From Plazaster borealis (lineage: Eukaryota; Echinodermata; Asteroidea; Forcipulatida; Labidiasteridae), in NCBI GenBank assembly GCA_021014325.1, contig CM037472.1, positions 31,396,234 to 31,460,233 on the forward strand: a DNA stretch of 64,000 nt, read 5' to 3'. Below the pieces are notes generated by a model that was not told the DNA's origin, did not search any database, and was given only the letters and a program-made list of their open reading frames with translations. The position numbers and the translations under genes are program-made. Positions 12,159 to 22,385 of the stretch are shown here, in pieces (position 1 is the stretch's first letter; each line of letters opens with the position of its first letter).

Positions 12159-15100
12159 AATCCTGCAAGTTCGACTTTAATGACAGTTTCGATGCAATAC
12201 CAGTTTCTACATAGGCATTACGGTCTACATGAATAAGTGTCTTACTCTTTGGACCGATAGTGCAGTTATTCCTTTTGGAGTTGGTGTCTTTTTGAAATGT
12301 GTCTCTTCAGATCAAATAATAACAACGCTTCGATCTGCCGGTATTTACTGGTACGATAAATTGACGGTATACTCTTCAATGTAAGTTGAGTTGACGCGAA
12401 AATAAACACTTGTTGATAACCGTTTCAAATCCTCTTTGTTTGGGTTAGTGTTGAATTAAAATTATGACAGCAGTTGACAGTGTTTTCGTTTGTTTTTATT
12501 ACGGTTTGTTTTTGAGGGTTCTCTTACGCGTCATGTATATGAATATTGCATAAAAAGAGTTTCGGAACACTTTAATATTTGTTTAAGGGAAACTGCGTGG
12601 CGCTTCTGGGCTTGCACACCCTTATTGAATTGAAGCTTGTGTACGCTACTGACGGACAAGTGGGGGAGGAAGAAATCCCAAACATCCAACAATTATTCTT
12701 GCATTCTTCGTGGGGGGACAAACAGGTCATTTGGACGATGAGAATGATGCGTCTGTGAGTAAAGTACGTGCGGATAAAAAACAAGATAAAAAATGGCCGC
12801 TGCATTCAGAAAAGCAAAACCGTCACATGTCTGGTTTCCGCCTCTCGTGCTGACTCTCGGGCCGAGCGAACCTTAGTGAAATCGGCCTCTCGTGGGACGA
12901 CAGCGTAGGGGCGGTTAGCAACAGATGCGATTTAGAATCAAAACAATCCAGTTACCACTCTGATAAGCGGCCAAATGCTATGGAAATTGAATCGGCCAAA
13001 TTGGGTGCACGAAATGCGGATTATGGCATCGTCCGCGCCGCTCTGCACATTGCTTGTCGTTGCAACAAGGTATAAAAGTACAGCGTGCGGAGTTCACATG
13101 ACATGACGTTCAATCCACCGACATTACGAAGGGGCTGCAACATGTGACCACGTCGGCTTAATTCTAATTGGCAATAATGTAATAATAACAAGATTCTTCC
13201 TAGTCACTGATCCTTCAGGAATGGGACAAGAGCCTAGGTCTAGGAGTTTGGTGTTTTTCCCCGTACCGACTTATCCGAACTTCAGAAAAAACAAACACAT
13301 TACAACATAGGTAGGCCTAGCCTATACGCAGCATTGTCAAGAAACAAATAACCGTGAACGGCAACCTGTCAGTATGTTTATAAAACGAGACCAAGTAATA
13401 TGTGGATTATCGATTTGCCTCATATTACAAAAACAAGATATCCTCCGAATATTACTCAAAACGATCAAACACACAATGTGGGGACACGACAATCAGAAAT
13501 ACACATCCAGCAGGTACCAAAGTCTGCAGGGATTGTGAGTCTCAAGTTGGACCAATTCCCTTTGACTCGCCCAGCGGGCTTTTGCATTTCAGAAAAAAAG
13601 AAGTATCATAGTTTATATAGAATTGAAGGATCATACATGATCAAAGAATTTTGTTTGATTCTCGTAAATTGTACCAACGGGATCATGAAAAGTGCAATGC
13701 TCCAGTCTCACCTTTAATGTTTGAAACTTTGTTTGAAGAATTGGGCTTTACATGTTTCTTCCTTTTTGAAGGACGGCCAAAACACGGATGGTGGTGATAG
13801 TTATGTTTGTATAGCGAAGCAATCTTTGAATAATGAACCAGGCCAAGGTGAAAGTATACCAACTCAAAGAGGATCATAGAAATTAACAGTTGTATTTTTG
13901 ATAAGCAATAATTTAACCTATTTTTTATTAACATTTATTAACATTATCAACGTTTTTGGAATTTGTAATGCTCAAACATTTGTTGTATTTTATATTTGTT
14001 TATATATATTCTGTTTTATACACTAAGGCAAGACTGTTCTTGGGGGTGGGAGTGTACAGCCGGCTAATAGGCGTATGGGTAATAAGATAAACACACCGTA
14101 CATGCACCTAGGCGACAGCATCGAGCAATGCACAGCGTTGTTTCCCCTCCGTTTGCCTTGACATGCAGTACTCTGATCAATACATGCTACCGGCACTGAC
14201 TCGCAACAAACATGGCAAATTGACTAAACCCAATGATTTGGGCCGTTTATTTGCCGGTTCGTGACACACTGATTGACTGATGCCGAGGTTTTGCCTTTGG
14301 TTCCAGCCAACGAGTTTTGCAGTTCAGCCTTCAGTCGGGGAAAGAGGAAGAAGTAAAAAAATCCTTCTTGTTTTTTTTTTACCACAATACCACAGAAAAG
14401 AATTTCTCTCCTTTTGTGTACCGATCAACAAAGGAATACAAAAAAAAGAGAAAAGTTACTGACTCGGCAGCAATCACTTTCCCCCAAATAAAAATGTGAT
14501 CGTGTAAAATCTCGGATAATATCCTCGTCTTTATTCTCAATTGACAAAGGTCATTTACCTATCTGATACTTAGGGGCGGCTCGCCCGATTTGGACTACAA
14601 TGCCGTGGTCGAATCCCAACCCCCTCGCTCTCAAGGACCCACCCAGGCAGGGGGTACACTAACAAGCTTCCAAACTTTCTCTTCTCTCAAGAGGATGGTG
14701 CTTCAAGGAGTCTAGACTTATTCGCCCCCCTCTCCCTTGAGCTCTGCTCAGCGGGAGACGCTCGCATCATTTGCGGTGTCTTGTCTCCTCGATTCAGGAT
14801 CAACCATCAGCTGTCCACCAGGTCATTACAGAGCTGATAACGAGAGAACTGACCATGTAAATTGACACGCCTAAAAAAACCCTGTTTTGGGCCCTGAACC
14901 CCAAAATAAGTGACAACACCGGATGTACATAAACGCATGCAAACAGCCGCAGAATTACGCGTTAAGCATACAATTATCACAATGCAAAGACGGGAGGAAA
15001 AATAATGAAAATCAGGCTCATACACCCCATTACACCAGAGATTTGACTCACAGTGTATTTCAAGAAGAACAGTGCCTCGCGAGTTTTTTCCCCCTTTTTT

Positions 15101-16016
15101 TTCCATTCTCACAAATGTTTTAACAAAGCGCGAAAAGCTGACATAACTATCCAAGAGGATTGCAGGCGATGTTTGTGCCTCTCTTTTAAAATAGGCGACT
15201 TACACGAATAAAGCTAAACAAATATGATGTTATTCTGGAAACATTTGGTTGGAACGCAGGCGTGTTGTCCACCTGTCAGTTTTAATCAATCCTCTTTATT
15301 TAATTGAAACCTTTGCGCGCCCAACGTGGTTCATAATGCGTTTATCAACCAGGAAAGTATTGATTCCGAGGTAAAGTCACGCAACGTGTTCTGCTTATTT
15401 CAAGTTAGGCCCGTGGTGGCTTATTAGCTTTGCCTTTAGTTTATACATTTTTATGACATGTTTGGTGTTTCCTGAACTACGGGATTTTCCATGGAACACA
15501 CAACAAAAACAACCGCAGATGAACAAAAAGTTAATGTATTTCTTTATACTCTTATTACTAGTGATATGGGACGGAAAACATAGCAAAATACATATCACAT
15601 TAAATAGAAAATTGTGTACTCTTTCCAAAAGTGTAAAGTTTTTTGGGTATGTTTATTTGCATAGGCAGTAAATAATGCATGTTTATTGTAATGCAGCAAT
15701 AACCACTACATGGACTTAGGCAGAAACAGTGTTTATAAACTGTGACCACAGTCAAGCGGATTTACCAAACAAATCGCATATTATTTGGTCGCATTACTCC
15801 TTGCAATTATCATATGGGTTGAGGTGTGTATAAACCTTCACAACAATCAAGGCGTCTATTCAAAATTGTTGAACATTAAGTGAGCTCACATGTGACTGAT
15901 TTATCGGTCATGTAATTTCTGTTTTACTGTTCATTTTTATTTCGAAACCAACAGTGCAAACACACTTATTAAAAGCAACAAAATGAAATGAAATAATACG
16001 AACTAATTACGAAAGG
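12159..16016. other. intergenic, candidate regulatory islands
   Basis: No protein is recognised. Features worth noting are a GC-richer block at about 12830-13150 that contains a clean TATAAAA at 13071-13077, and a GC-richer block at about 14560-14780. The rest is AT-rich with short chance frames. Confidence 0.4.
13071..13077 (+). promoter_or_regulatory. TATA-box-like motif, orphan
   Basis: TATAAAAG follows a GC-richer stretch and is followed by GTACAGCGTGCGGAG, which resembles core-promoter layout. No convincing coding exon follows within the next kilobase, so it may serve a non-coding transcript, an unrecognised first exon, or nothing. Confidence 0.25.
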
Positions 16017-16180
16017 TTAAATGTATTTTACAAGATTGGTAAGGATAAAAAACACCATTGTTTGATTTTAGTCTGACATTAACTGATTATGAAGTTCATA
16101 CTAAAACATTTGTTTTCTGTGAAATATTCCCTCTGAAACGAAGTCATATTCGAGAAAACCTTAAAAAAAGGTTGTTGGAA
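16017..16180 (-). mobile_element. family C element, truncated copy
   Basis: Only the end that carries TTACCAATCCTGT in sense orientation is present, read here as TTAAATGTATTTTACAAGAT then TGGTAAGGATAAAAAACACC. It continues through the AACTGATTATGAAGTTCATA and TCATATTCGAGAAAA blocks and then loses similarity. A complete copy in the same orientation starts 87 bp further on. Confidence 0.75.
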
Positions 16181-16266
16181 TTCTGATCCGAAAGGCCATC
16201 CACTGTACTCTATTCAGAGAGATTTTCAACCAGGGTTTTACTACAATACTTCCTAAAAGCTAAACA

Positions 16267-16649
16267 TTAAAGGTAGGATTGGTAAGGATAACAAACGTAA
16301 AATTTGTTTAATCTTAGTCTGGAAGCTTACTGATTATGAAGTTCATACTAGAAACATTTTTTTCCTGTGAAATATTTCCCTCTGAAATTAAGTCATATTC
16401 GAGAAAACTGTATCTGAAAACCTACAAAAACGCAACAGCTGATTTTGGTTGTTTCAACCAAAATTAAGGACAGCGTGTTTACATGCTGGAAATTGTGAAA
16501 GGTTTTTCACTATTTTCACCTGACTCACACAACAGATAAAGCTCGAATTTTCACAGGTTTGCTATTTCATGTATGTGGTTGATCAGACATACACGAACAC
16601 TGTGTGCGACTAATTTGTCAGCTCTACCAATCCTGCATCATGCCTTTAA
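16267..16649 (-). mobile_element. family C TTAA-flanked element, full copy
   Basis: TTAA|AGGTAGGATTGGTAAGG at the left and CCAATCCTGCATCATGCCT|TTAA at the right. It is inverted relative to the 2.3-kb copy. The centre is GGTTGTTTCAACC where other copies read GGTTGTAACAACC; the arms are intact and only the loop has changed. Confidence 0.85.
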
Positions 16650-17337
16650 ACCACTTTGAGGAAATGAGAATTCTGGAGCAACATGAACTAAATAACAAAA
16701 CAAAAGAGTGTCAGTTAATGACCTCCGTATGAGTTCTGTAACATGATGGCGGCAGGCATCCGAGTACATTGCTGTAAGTTTTGAATATATGAGTCCCAGT
16801 AAAGTGATATAGTTCAAACTGTGAAACGAGCACGAGGTAAGTCCACATACCCGAGTGACGAAAGTACAAGACTGTTCGCAATACAGACGCCGTGTTTTTG
16901 TTATGCTGCGTAAAATAACATTACGTTTCAGTCATGGGAATGATAGTTTGCATAAAGAAGTTTGAGTTATATATACGCTGCTGTTGCTGACTCATTTTTT
17001 GACATGGGGGGTATTTCAAACACGTAGGTACCACAGGTATGTGGATTTCCATGATGTTTCCATCGTAATTGTTATGCTCCATTGTGTGTGAAGAGATAAA
17101 ATAATGATCATTAGTACTACATAAAGGCTCAGAAAGCTTTATACCTTTTGGTTGCATTGGATTAAACCATTGCATTGCCGCATTTATTCTAAAAACAAAA
17201 ACTTAGGACAAAGTTTTCTTGAGTACCACTGAGTTAATTCCCCCCCCCAATGTTCAACAAACGAGTAGCCAGTGACGCAAGGCATAATATTTTATATAAA
17301 GAGACACCCGAAAAAAACCTTATGTTTGTTGTTCTTT
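16650..17337. other. intergenic, no gene seen
   Basis: Nothing recognised beyond a short C-rich run near 17241. Confidence 0.45.
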
Positions 17338-17711
17338 TTAAAGGCACTGAACACGTTTGGAAGCTGTCAAAGACCAGTGTTCTCACTTGGTGTATCCCAA
17401 CATATGCATAAAATAACAAGCCTGTGAAAATTTGGGCTCAATTGGTCATCAAAGTTGCAAGAAAATGATGAAAAAAAAAACACCCTTGTTGTACAAATTT
17501 GTGTGCTTTCAGATAGGAATAAAAACTTCTTGCAAGAAGTTTTTATTATTTTAGTGAGAAATTACCTCTTTCTCAAAAACTACGTTACTTCAGAGGGAGT
17601 CGTTTCCTACAATGTTTTATACTATCAACAGCTCTCCGTTGCTTGTTACCAAGTACGTTTTTATGCTAATATTTGTTTTGAGTCATTACCAAACGTGTCC
17701 AGTGCCTTTAT
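17338..17711 (+). mobile_element. family A TTAA-flanked element, copy 1
   Basis: Starts TTAA|AGGCACTGAACACGTTTGG and ends CCAAACGTGTCCAGTGCCT|TTAT, so one target base is mutated. The centre is a perfect palindrome around AACTTCTTGCAAGAAGTT extending to about 30 bp. Flanking modules are AACAAGCCTGTGAAAATTTG, AGTTGCAAGAAAATGATGA and CAGAGGGAGTCGTTTC. Open frames inside it recur in every copy only because the repeat recurs; there is no protein family match. Confidence 0.9.
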
Positions 17712-18801
17712 TCTTTAAGGGTCAGAAACGAGACCAGTTGTATTTTTTATTGGTAGTTGAATGCCTATATAAAAACCCTTTGTATTGTTTGAATTTTGTT
17801 GTATCCCTTTTTGTTAATGATAACCTGTGAGAAGTCCGGTATATATAAACAGACTTTGAAAAGATGTTGACAGGTGCAGTGGGTCGAGCTGCCATTAAAA
17901 ATACTTTATTTGTTCTTTTATTTGTTTATTTGTATTGTTACTATTTTTATTGACAATATGTGTCACATTTTCTATCCGCACTCTCCGTTGTACCCGCATT
18001 GTTGTACCCGCATTGGAGATAAACAAGCCGGATCTTAACCAGCCATTTTTATTTTTTTATTTTTTTGTCCGTCGGACCTCCGGATGACAAATTATTTTTG
18101 TATAAGTTGTTTTGAGGGGAGATGCCATTTGTACTTACTGGGTCTATAATTCAATATTTAATGCGTTATTGTATCATTCATTTAAATTCACTTGCAATTC
18201 ACAGGCCACACAATGTGCGGTGATTAAATCGCCCTTGCAGAGTTTTTGCTTGTGAGAGAATACGAGACCGCAGCAGTCTTTTCAAAACGGCGTTTTGTTT
18301 GGGACTTTCGATGAGGTTTGTTTGCTGTTGTGCACTTTGCATTCAATTCTCGTTGAACTAATTGGTTGTTTTCTCCCCTCCCTCCCCTCTCTCTTTCTTC
18401 TTATTGTTGCTTTTTTTTATAGTTCCAAATGTTTAGCTACTTTCCTAAATATTAATTGGCTCACTATCAACAACATTAACCCATACATTCCAACGAAGTG
18501 CGGTGCGTGTGTTTTTAAGGGACCAGTCTGTAAAGATTATGTCTTGAAATCTTTTGTATACAGACATGCGTTCAGACATCTTGAGTTTCATTTCATCTCC
18601 GAAAGCAAGATGCAACATGAGAACATTTACAGCTATTACGGACTCTGTTTTATCGTTACAATGGACGGTTCAAAGAGATTAGCTGGGAATTTCACAGGTT
18701 CTTATTTCATGAAGTTTGTTTCATTAAGCCTAAGATAACAACAGGGTGTCTATCAACAGACAGGACCAAAGTTACACACCTCAGTATTCGTGGCTGGGTA
18801 G
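17712..18801. other. intergenic, no gene seen
   Basis: The longest frame (147 residues from 18295) has no start context, domain or family resemblance. I treat it as chance. Confidence 0.45.
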
Positions 18802-19147
18802 TTAAAGGTATTATACCTGATCGGTAAGGATATATCAAACAAAAATGTTTAAATTTTGGTCTGGAAGCTTACTGACTATGAAGTATTTTATTCTGATAAA
18901 TATTTCCCTCTGAAATAAAGTCATTAGTCGTGAAAACTGTATCTGACAACCTAAAGAAAAAAACGCAACAGCTGATTTCATTTGTCACAACCAAAATTAA
19001 GGACAATGTGTTTACATGCTGAATATTGTGCATGGTATTTCACTACTTTTTCTTGACTCACATGTTTGTTATTTCATGTTGATCACTCAAAGAACACGAT
19101 CCTGCGACTTTTTTGTCAGCGCAACCAATCCTGTAAAATAGCTTTAA
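18802..19147 (-). mobile_element. family C TTAA-flanked element
   Basis: TTAA|AGGTATTATACCTGATCGG at the left and CCAATCCTGTAAAATAGCT|TTAA at the right. The body carries AGCTTACTGACTATGAAG, CAACAGCTGATTTCA and AAATTAAGGACAATGTG. It is more diverged than the 16.3-kb copy. Confidence 0.8.
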
Positions 19148-19737
19148 AATTATTCCACGAGTAGTAAAGCATGCTCTCCCCAGGCGTGCATTCACCAACA
19201 GAGAAAGAAAGCAGATAAGTAGGTCATCGGACAGAACGCTTACGAGCAAATTAAAAAATTACTTTGTGAAGTTGAATTATTCACCGGACACGTTTGCATT
19301 TTGGAGAAGAACAAAAATGTGCGAATAACGGTTGATTAATTTTAACATCAAAATGTGCACAGACACAAACATGCACAAACCAATAACATGAAATGAGTCA
19401 ACATTTCGAAATGACTGTTTGCATTGTTCTATCTATTCCAAAAAGGAGTGATGCATTTTTGTGTGAATGTGACATTAAAATATCGTAATAATAATAATGT
19501 AAACCCTGCTTGCAATACAGAAGACCATTATAGGCTTGTTTTGATATTTCTGGCTTTGGCTCCAATATGGCTCCGTCAGCCATTTGTGAAGCGCTGTGGC
19601 GAGACACACATTTTCTTAATTGCTTGCCGGAGCCGAAGCCAGAGCCGAAGCCAAAACCTTGGTTTCGAGAAGTCCAATTTACAGCTCTCTATCAAGAACT
19701 TCGCCATCAGTGTCCATCAAAAGGTTCATCCAATGTA
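19148..19737. other. intergenic with GGCTTCGGCT-rich inverted segment
   Basis: No gene. At about 19550-19662, GGCTTTGGCTCCAATATGG faces GGAGCCGAAGCCAGAGCC, so the two ends can pair imperfectly. It may be a small foldback element of the same flavour as the hairpin at 57445. Confidence 0.35.
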
Positions 19738-20060
19738 AAAACTATTTCCATACTTAGAATAATAAGACAGAATCATTTGGACAGCAAATATAGTAGTACA
19801 ATACAAGCAAAGAGTATACATGCATATACATGACCAATGATAAAGAGGATGACAAATAAAACAATAGAAGCTGTGAGTAAGGAGGCTGTTCAAATAAGCC
19901 GAGGCTTGTGGGGAACAGCCCTCGAAACAAACCCAAAAAACATTAACAATTAACAAAACAATTTGACAAAATATAAAAACATAAAACATGAGAGAATGCA
20001 AAGTGAACCGGTAAGGAGCTAATAAAACAGATAATGCCAGGGCATAATGACCCAAATTAA
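19738..20060 (-). mobile_element. possible LINE 3' end, antisense
   Basis: Read on the minus strand, the sequence has the look of a retrotransposon 3' region: GGCTGTTCCCCACAAGCCTC, then a T-rich untranslated-like stretch with short TAT-rich runs. No reverse-transcriptase motif is retained. The call rests on resemblance only. Confidence 0.25.
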
Positions 20061-20155
20061 GAGCAGCTAAAAAAGAGAGAGTCGGGCGAGGTGACCAGAC
20101 TATTCAATTTTCTATCCTGCCTCGGTTCGGTTACATTGATTCAATCAGAACACCT

Positions 20156-20348
20156 GGGCCTAATTTATATGAAACTGTTAAGCATAGAATAAAATTGCTC
20201 AGCACAGAAAAAATATTACTGAACAGAAACGGTTTACCAGCCAAAATACCCTGTTGTTTGTGAAGGGTTACCTGCTATTTTTTTGCTTAGCAGAACAATT
20301 TGTTAAGCACCGTTTTCTGCTTAACAGCATTAAGAAATATTGTGCCCC
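20156..20348. mobile_element. family E inverted-repeat element, diverged copy
   Basis: Shares with its neighbour at 20352 the ACCAGCCAAAATACC and TTTGCTTAGCAGAA blocks and the terminal GGGCC...AATTT...TTAAGC arm. It is more decayed (GGGCCTAATTTATATGAAAC). Confidence 0.65.
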
Positions 20349-20351
20349 ACA

Positions 20352-20543
20352 GGGCCCAATTTCATTGAGCTGCTTAAGCACAAAGAGGAGATTAACACAA
20401 CAAAACTATGCTGACTGAAGAAGGTAACCAGCCAAAATACCATTGCACGTGTACCATCTGTGACTGGTATCCTGCTTAGTTTTGCTTAGCAGAAAACTGT
20501 TAATCAATATTTGCTGTTTAAGCAGCTCTACGAAATTGGGCCC
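20352..20543. mobile_element. family E inverted-repeat element, well preserved
   Basis: Terminal inverted repeats are GGGCCCAATTTCATTGAGCT then GCTTAAGC at the left, and GTTTAAGCAGCTCTACGAAA then TTGGGCCC at the right. The interior holds CCAGCCAAAATACCATTGC and GTGACTGGTATCCTGCTTAG, which also pair in part, giving a long potential hairpin. No coding sequence. A third copy is at 57015. Confidence 0.85.
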
Positions 20544-20827
20544 AGTGTGCTGTACCATGATACGGCCAGTGAGGCTTCATCGCATGAAGCAAATGGCAGT
20601 TTTCTGGCTGTCAAATGACGACAGCTTGAGTTTGATCAATCGCTTCAAAAACACTCAAGGAAAGCAGCAACATGGAAAGCCGAATTAGATTTCCGTGTGA
20701 TTTCATTTTACATTCGGTAAATATAAAGTAAAAAAAAGAGGAAAGCAAGGAAACTGGGAAGGTAATTTTGTGTCGCGGAAATGCAATGCGAGCCAATCTT
20801 TATATACAGAAAACATGTTAGCCGGTT

Positions 20828-21001
20828 ACGGAACCAGTAGTCAAACTATAGGAAGCACTATTCAAACTATAGGAACCAATAATCAAAGTATAGGAACCAG
20901 TATAGTCACACTATAGGAACCAATAGTCAAACGATAGAACCAGTAGTCAAACTATAGGAACCAGTAGTCAAAAAACTATAGGTACCAGTAGTCAAACTAT
21001 A
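20828..21001 (+). repeat. 21-bp minisatellite, left block
   Basis: Tandem copies of a unit beginning GGAACCAGTAGTCAAAC and ending TATA, with variants such as GGAACCAATAGTC. The unit is contiguous, with no unique spacers between copies, so it is not CRISPR-like. The block continues at 21172 after an inserted element. Confidence 0.9.
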
Positions 21002-21171
21002 GACCTTTATCACGGTGTGGTCATCTTGATTTTACTCCATTCCAACTCATTGTAACCAAACTGAGGCTGGACGAAATAATAGTCTGGTGCCATGTGCAAT
21101 GAATGTTAGCATTCATTACTGTTATTGGAAACAAGGAACATGACCAAGATGGTGACAGTGTGATAAAGGTC
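21002..21171. mobile_element. 170-bp inverted-repeat element inserted in the minisatellite
   Basis: Ends are GACCTTTATCACGGTGTGG then TCATCTTG, and the inverted CAAGATGGTGACAGTGTGAT then AAAGGTC, about 26 bp. TATA occurs on both sides. Removing the element and one TATA restores an exact minisatellite unit. It is non-coding, so a MITE of TA/TATA-target type. Confidence 0.85.
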
Positions 21172-21410
21172 TATAGGAACCAAAGTCAAACTATAGGAAT
21201 CAGTAGTCAAACTATGGGAACCAGTAGTCAAACTAAAGGAACCAATAGTCAAACTATAGGAACCACTAGTCAAACTATAGGAACCAGGGTAGTAAAACTA
21301 TAGGAACAAGTAGTCAAACTAAAGGATAGTCAAACTATAGGAACCAGTAGTCAAACTAAAGGAACCACTATAGTCAAACTATATATAGGAACCAGTAGTC
21401 AAACGATACA
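21172..21410 (+). repeat. 21-bp minisatellite, right block
   Basis: Continuation of the same tandem unit with more variants (AAAGGAACC, TATATATAGGAACC). It ends near 21410. Confidence 0.9.
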
Positions 21411-21523
21411 ATTCGGGCTTATAAAATGTTTTTACAATGTTGTTAATAGTAACTTGCTCTCTAATTCCTGTCTTGAAACAAACAGACAATCTAGTAAATC
21501 TATCATCGCAAAATTTACTTTGT

Positions 21524-21668
21524 TATAGACCGTACAGGCCTTGCGCGTATTCGAACATTTTGGGGACCACTTTGGTCCCACGTTCATTGCTTTAACGCGT
21601 GAAGGAAATAAACTCGCGCACTTTAACGGGTCCCAATGTTCCAATACGCGTGAGACTTGCACACTATT
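21524..21668. mobile_element. family H short inverted-repeat element, copy 2
   Basis: The left arm is TATAGACCGTACAGGCCTTG then CGCGTATTCGAACATT. The right arm is AATGTTCCAATACGCGTGAG then ACTTGCACACTAT. The interior shares GGGACC...TTCCTTCAC-type sequence with the 10.9-kb copy. It lies 13 bp from a long family H element. Confidence 0.75.
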
Positions 21669-21681
21669 AATGCAGTCTCAA

Positions 21682-22385
21682 TAGACTGTGCAAGTCTCGC
21701 GCATATTTGAACTTCCGGGACCATTGTGGTCCCAACCATATGAAGATTTACGTGGGCGAGATTTTGTTTTGTCAATTATTTTAGTTTAACGTGGTTTATG
21801 CCAGTGAAAAATACATATGTTGTTGGGAATGTAATACTTAGTGATAAAAATATGAAAGTACAATAATTTCAACAATATCTTGAAGAAAACCCGAAAATTA
21901 AACTTGACCTTGGCTTCCGGTTGATGCAAAAAAATAAGAATTTTTTGCTCACCTCCATCACAAAACTTATGTAAACGCTTGTTGGGAAGAGCGATGATAA
22001 TCGCAAGATGCTGTAATTGCAACGCGAGGCCTTTTCATTGCAGTCTATGGTTGTTGAGGCGTCAACGTCCTCTATAAACTGCGTCAAGCGTTAATTTTAC
22101 GCCCGTGTGACCTTCGCGAATCCACGCAAGTGGTTTCTGAAAAGTTAAGATCGAATAAGCATCCTTGTCCCAGAGTTTTAATTTTGCTTCACTAATAATT
22201 AACACATTATTTGTGTATTTATTATAAAAACTAAAACTGATTTTATAAACATGTAATGACTATTTTTGTAGTCCAGATTGTGTCATTAGATATAATTTAA
22301 AACAAAGATTTGATTTCAGAGAAAATAATGTTCTTCGTTTGACGTGTTTTCTCGTTCCGATACGCGCGAGACTTGCACAGTCTAT
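21682..22385. mobile_element. family H long inverted-repeat element, copy 2
   Basis: Starts TAGACTGTGCAAGTCTCGCG and ends with the inverted GCGCGAGACTTGCACAGTCTA, flanked by TA. It is about 700 bp and has no transposase. It shares interior blocks with the 451-bp copy at 11.7 kb. Confidence 0.8.

Noticed and set aside
14585..14610. Box-B-like GGTCGAATCCC as a second tRNA or SINE
   Set aside because: It lacks a matching box A and any tRNA-like or SINE body around it.
17455..17830. Small protein encoded by family A elements (similar frames at 42.8, 48.8 and 63.8 kb)
   Set aside because: The frames recur because the repeat recurs. They differ in start and end between copies, and there is no domain.
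20828..21410. CRISPR-like regular repeats
   Set aside because: Units are contiguous 21-bp tandem copies without unique spacers, in an animal genome. It is a minisatellite.
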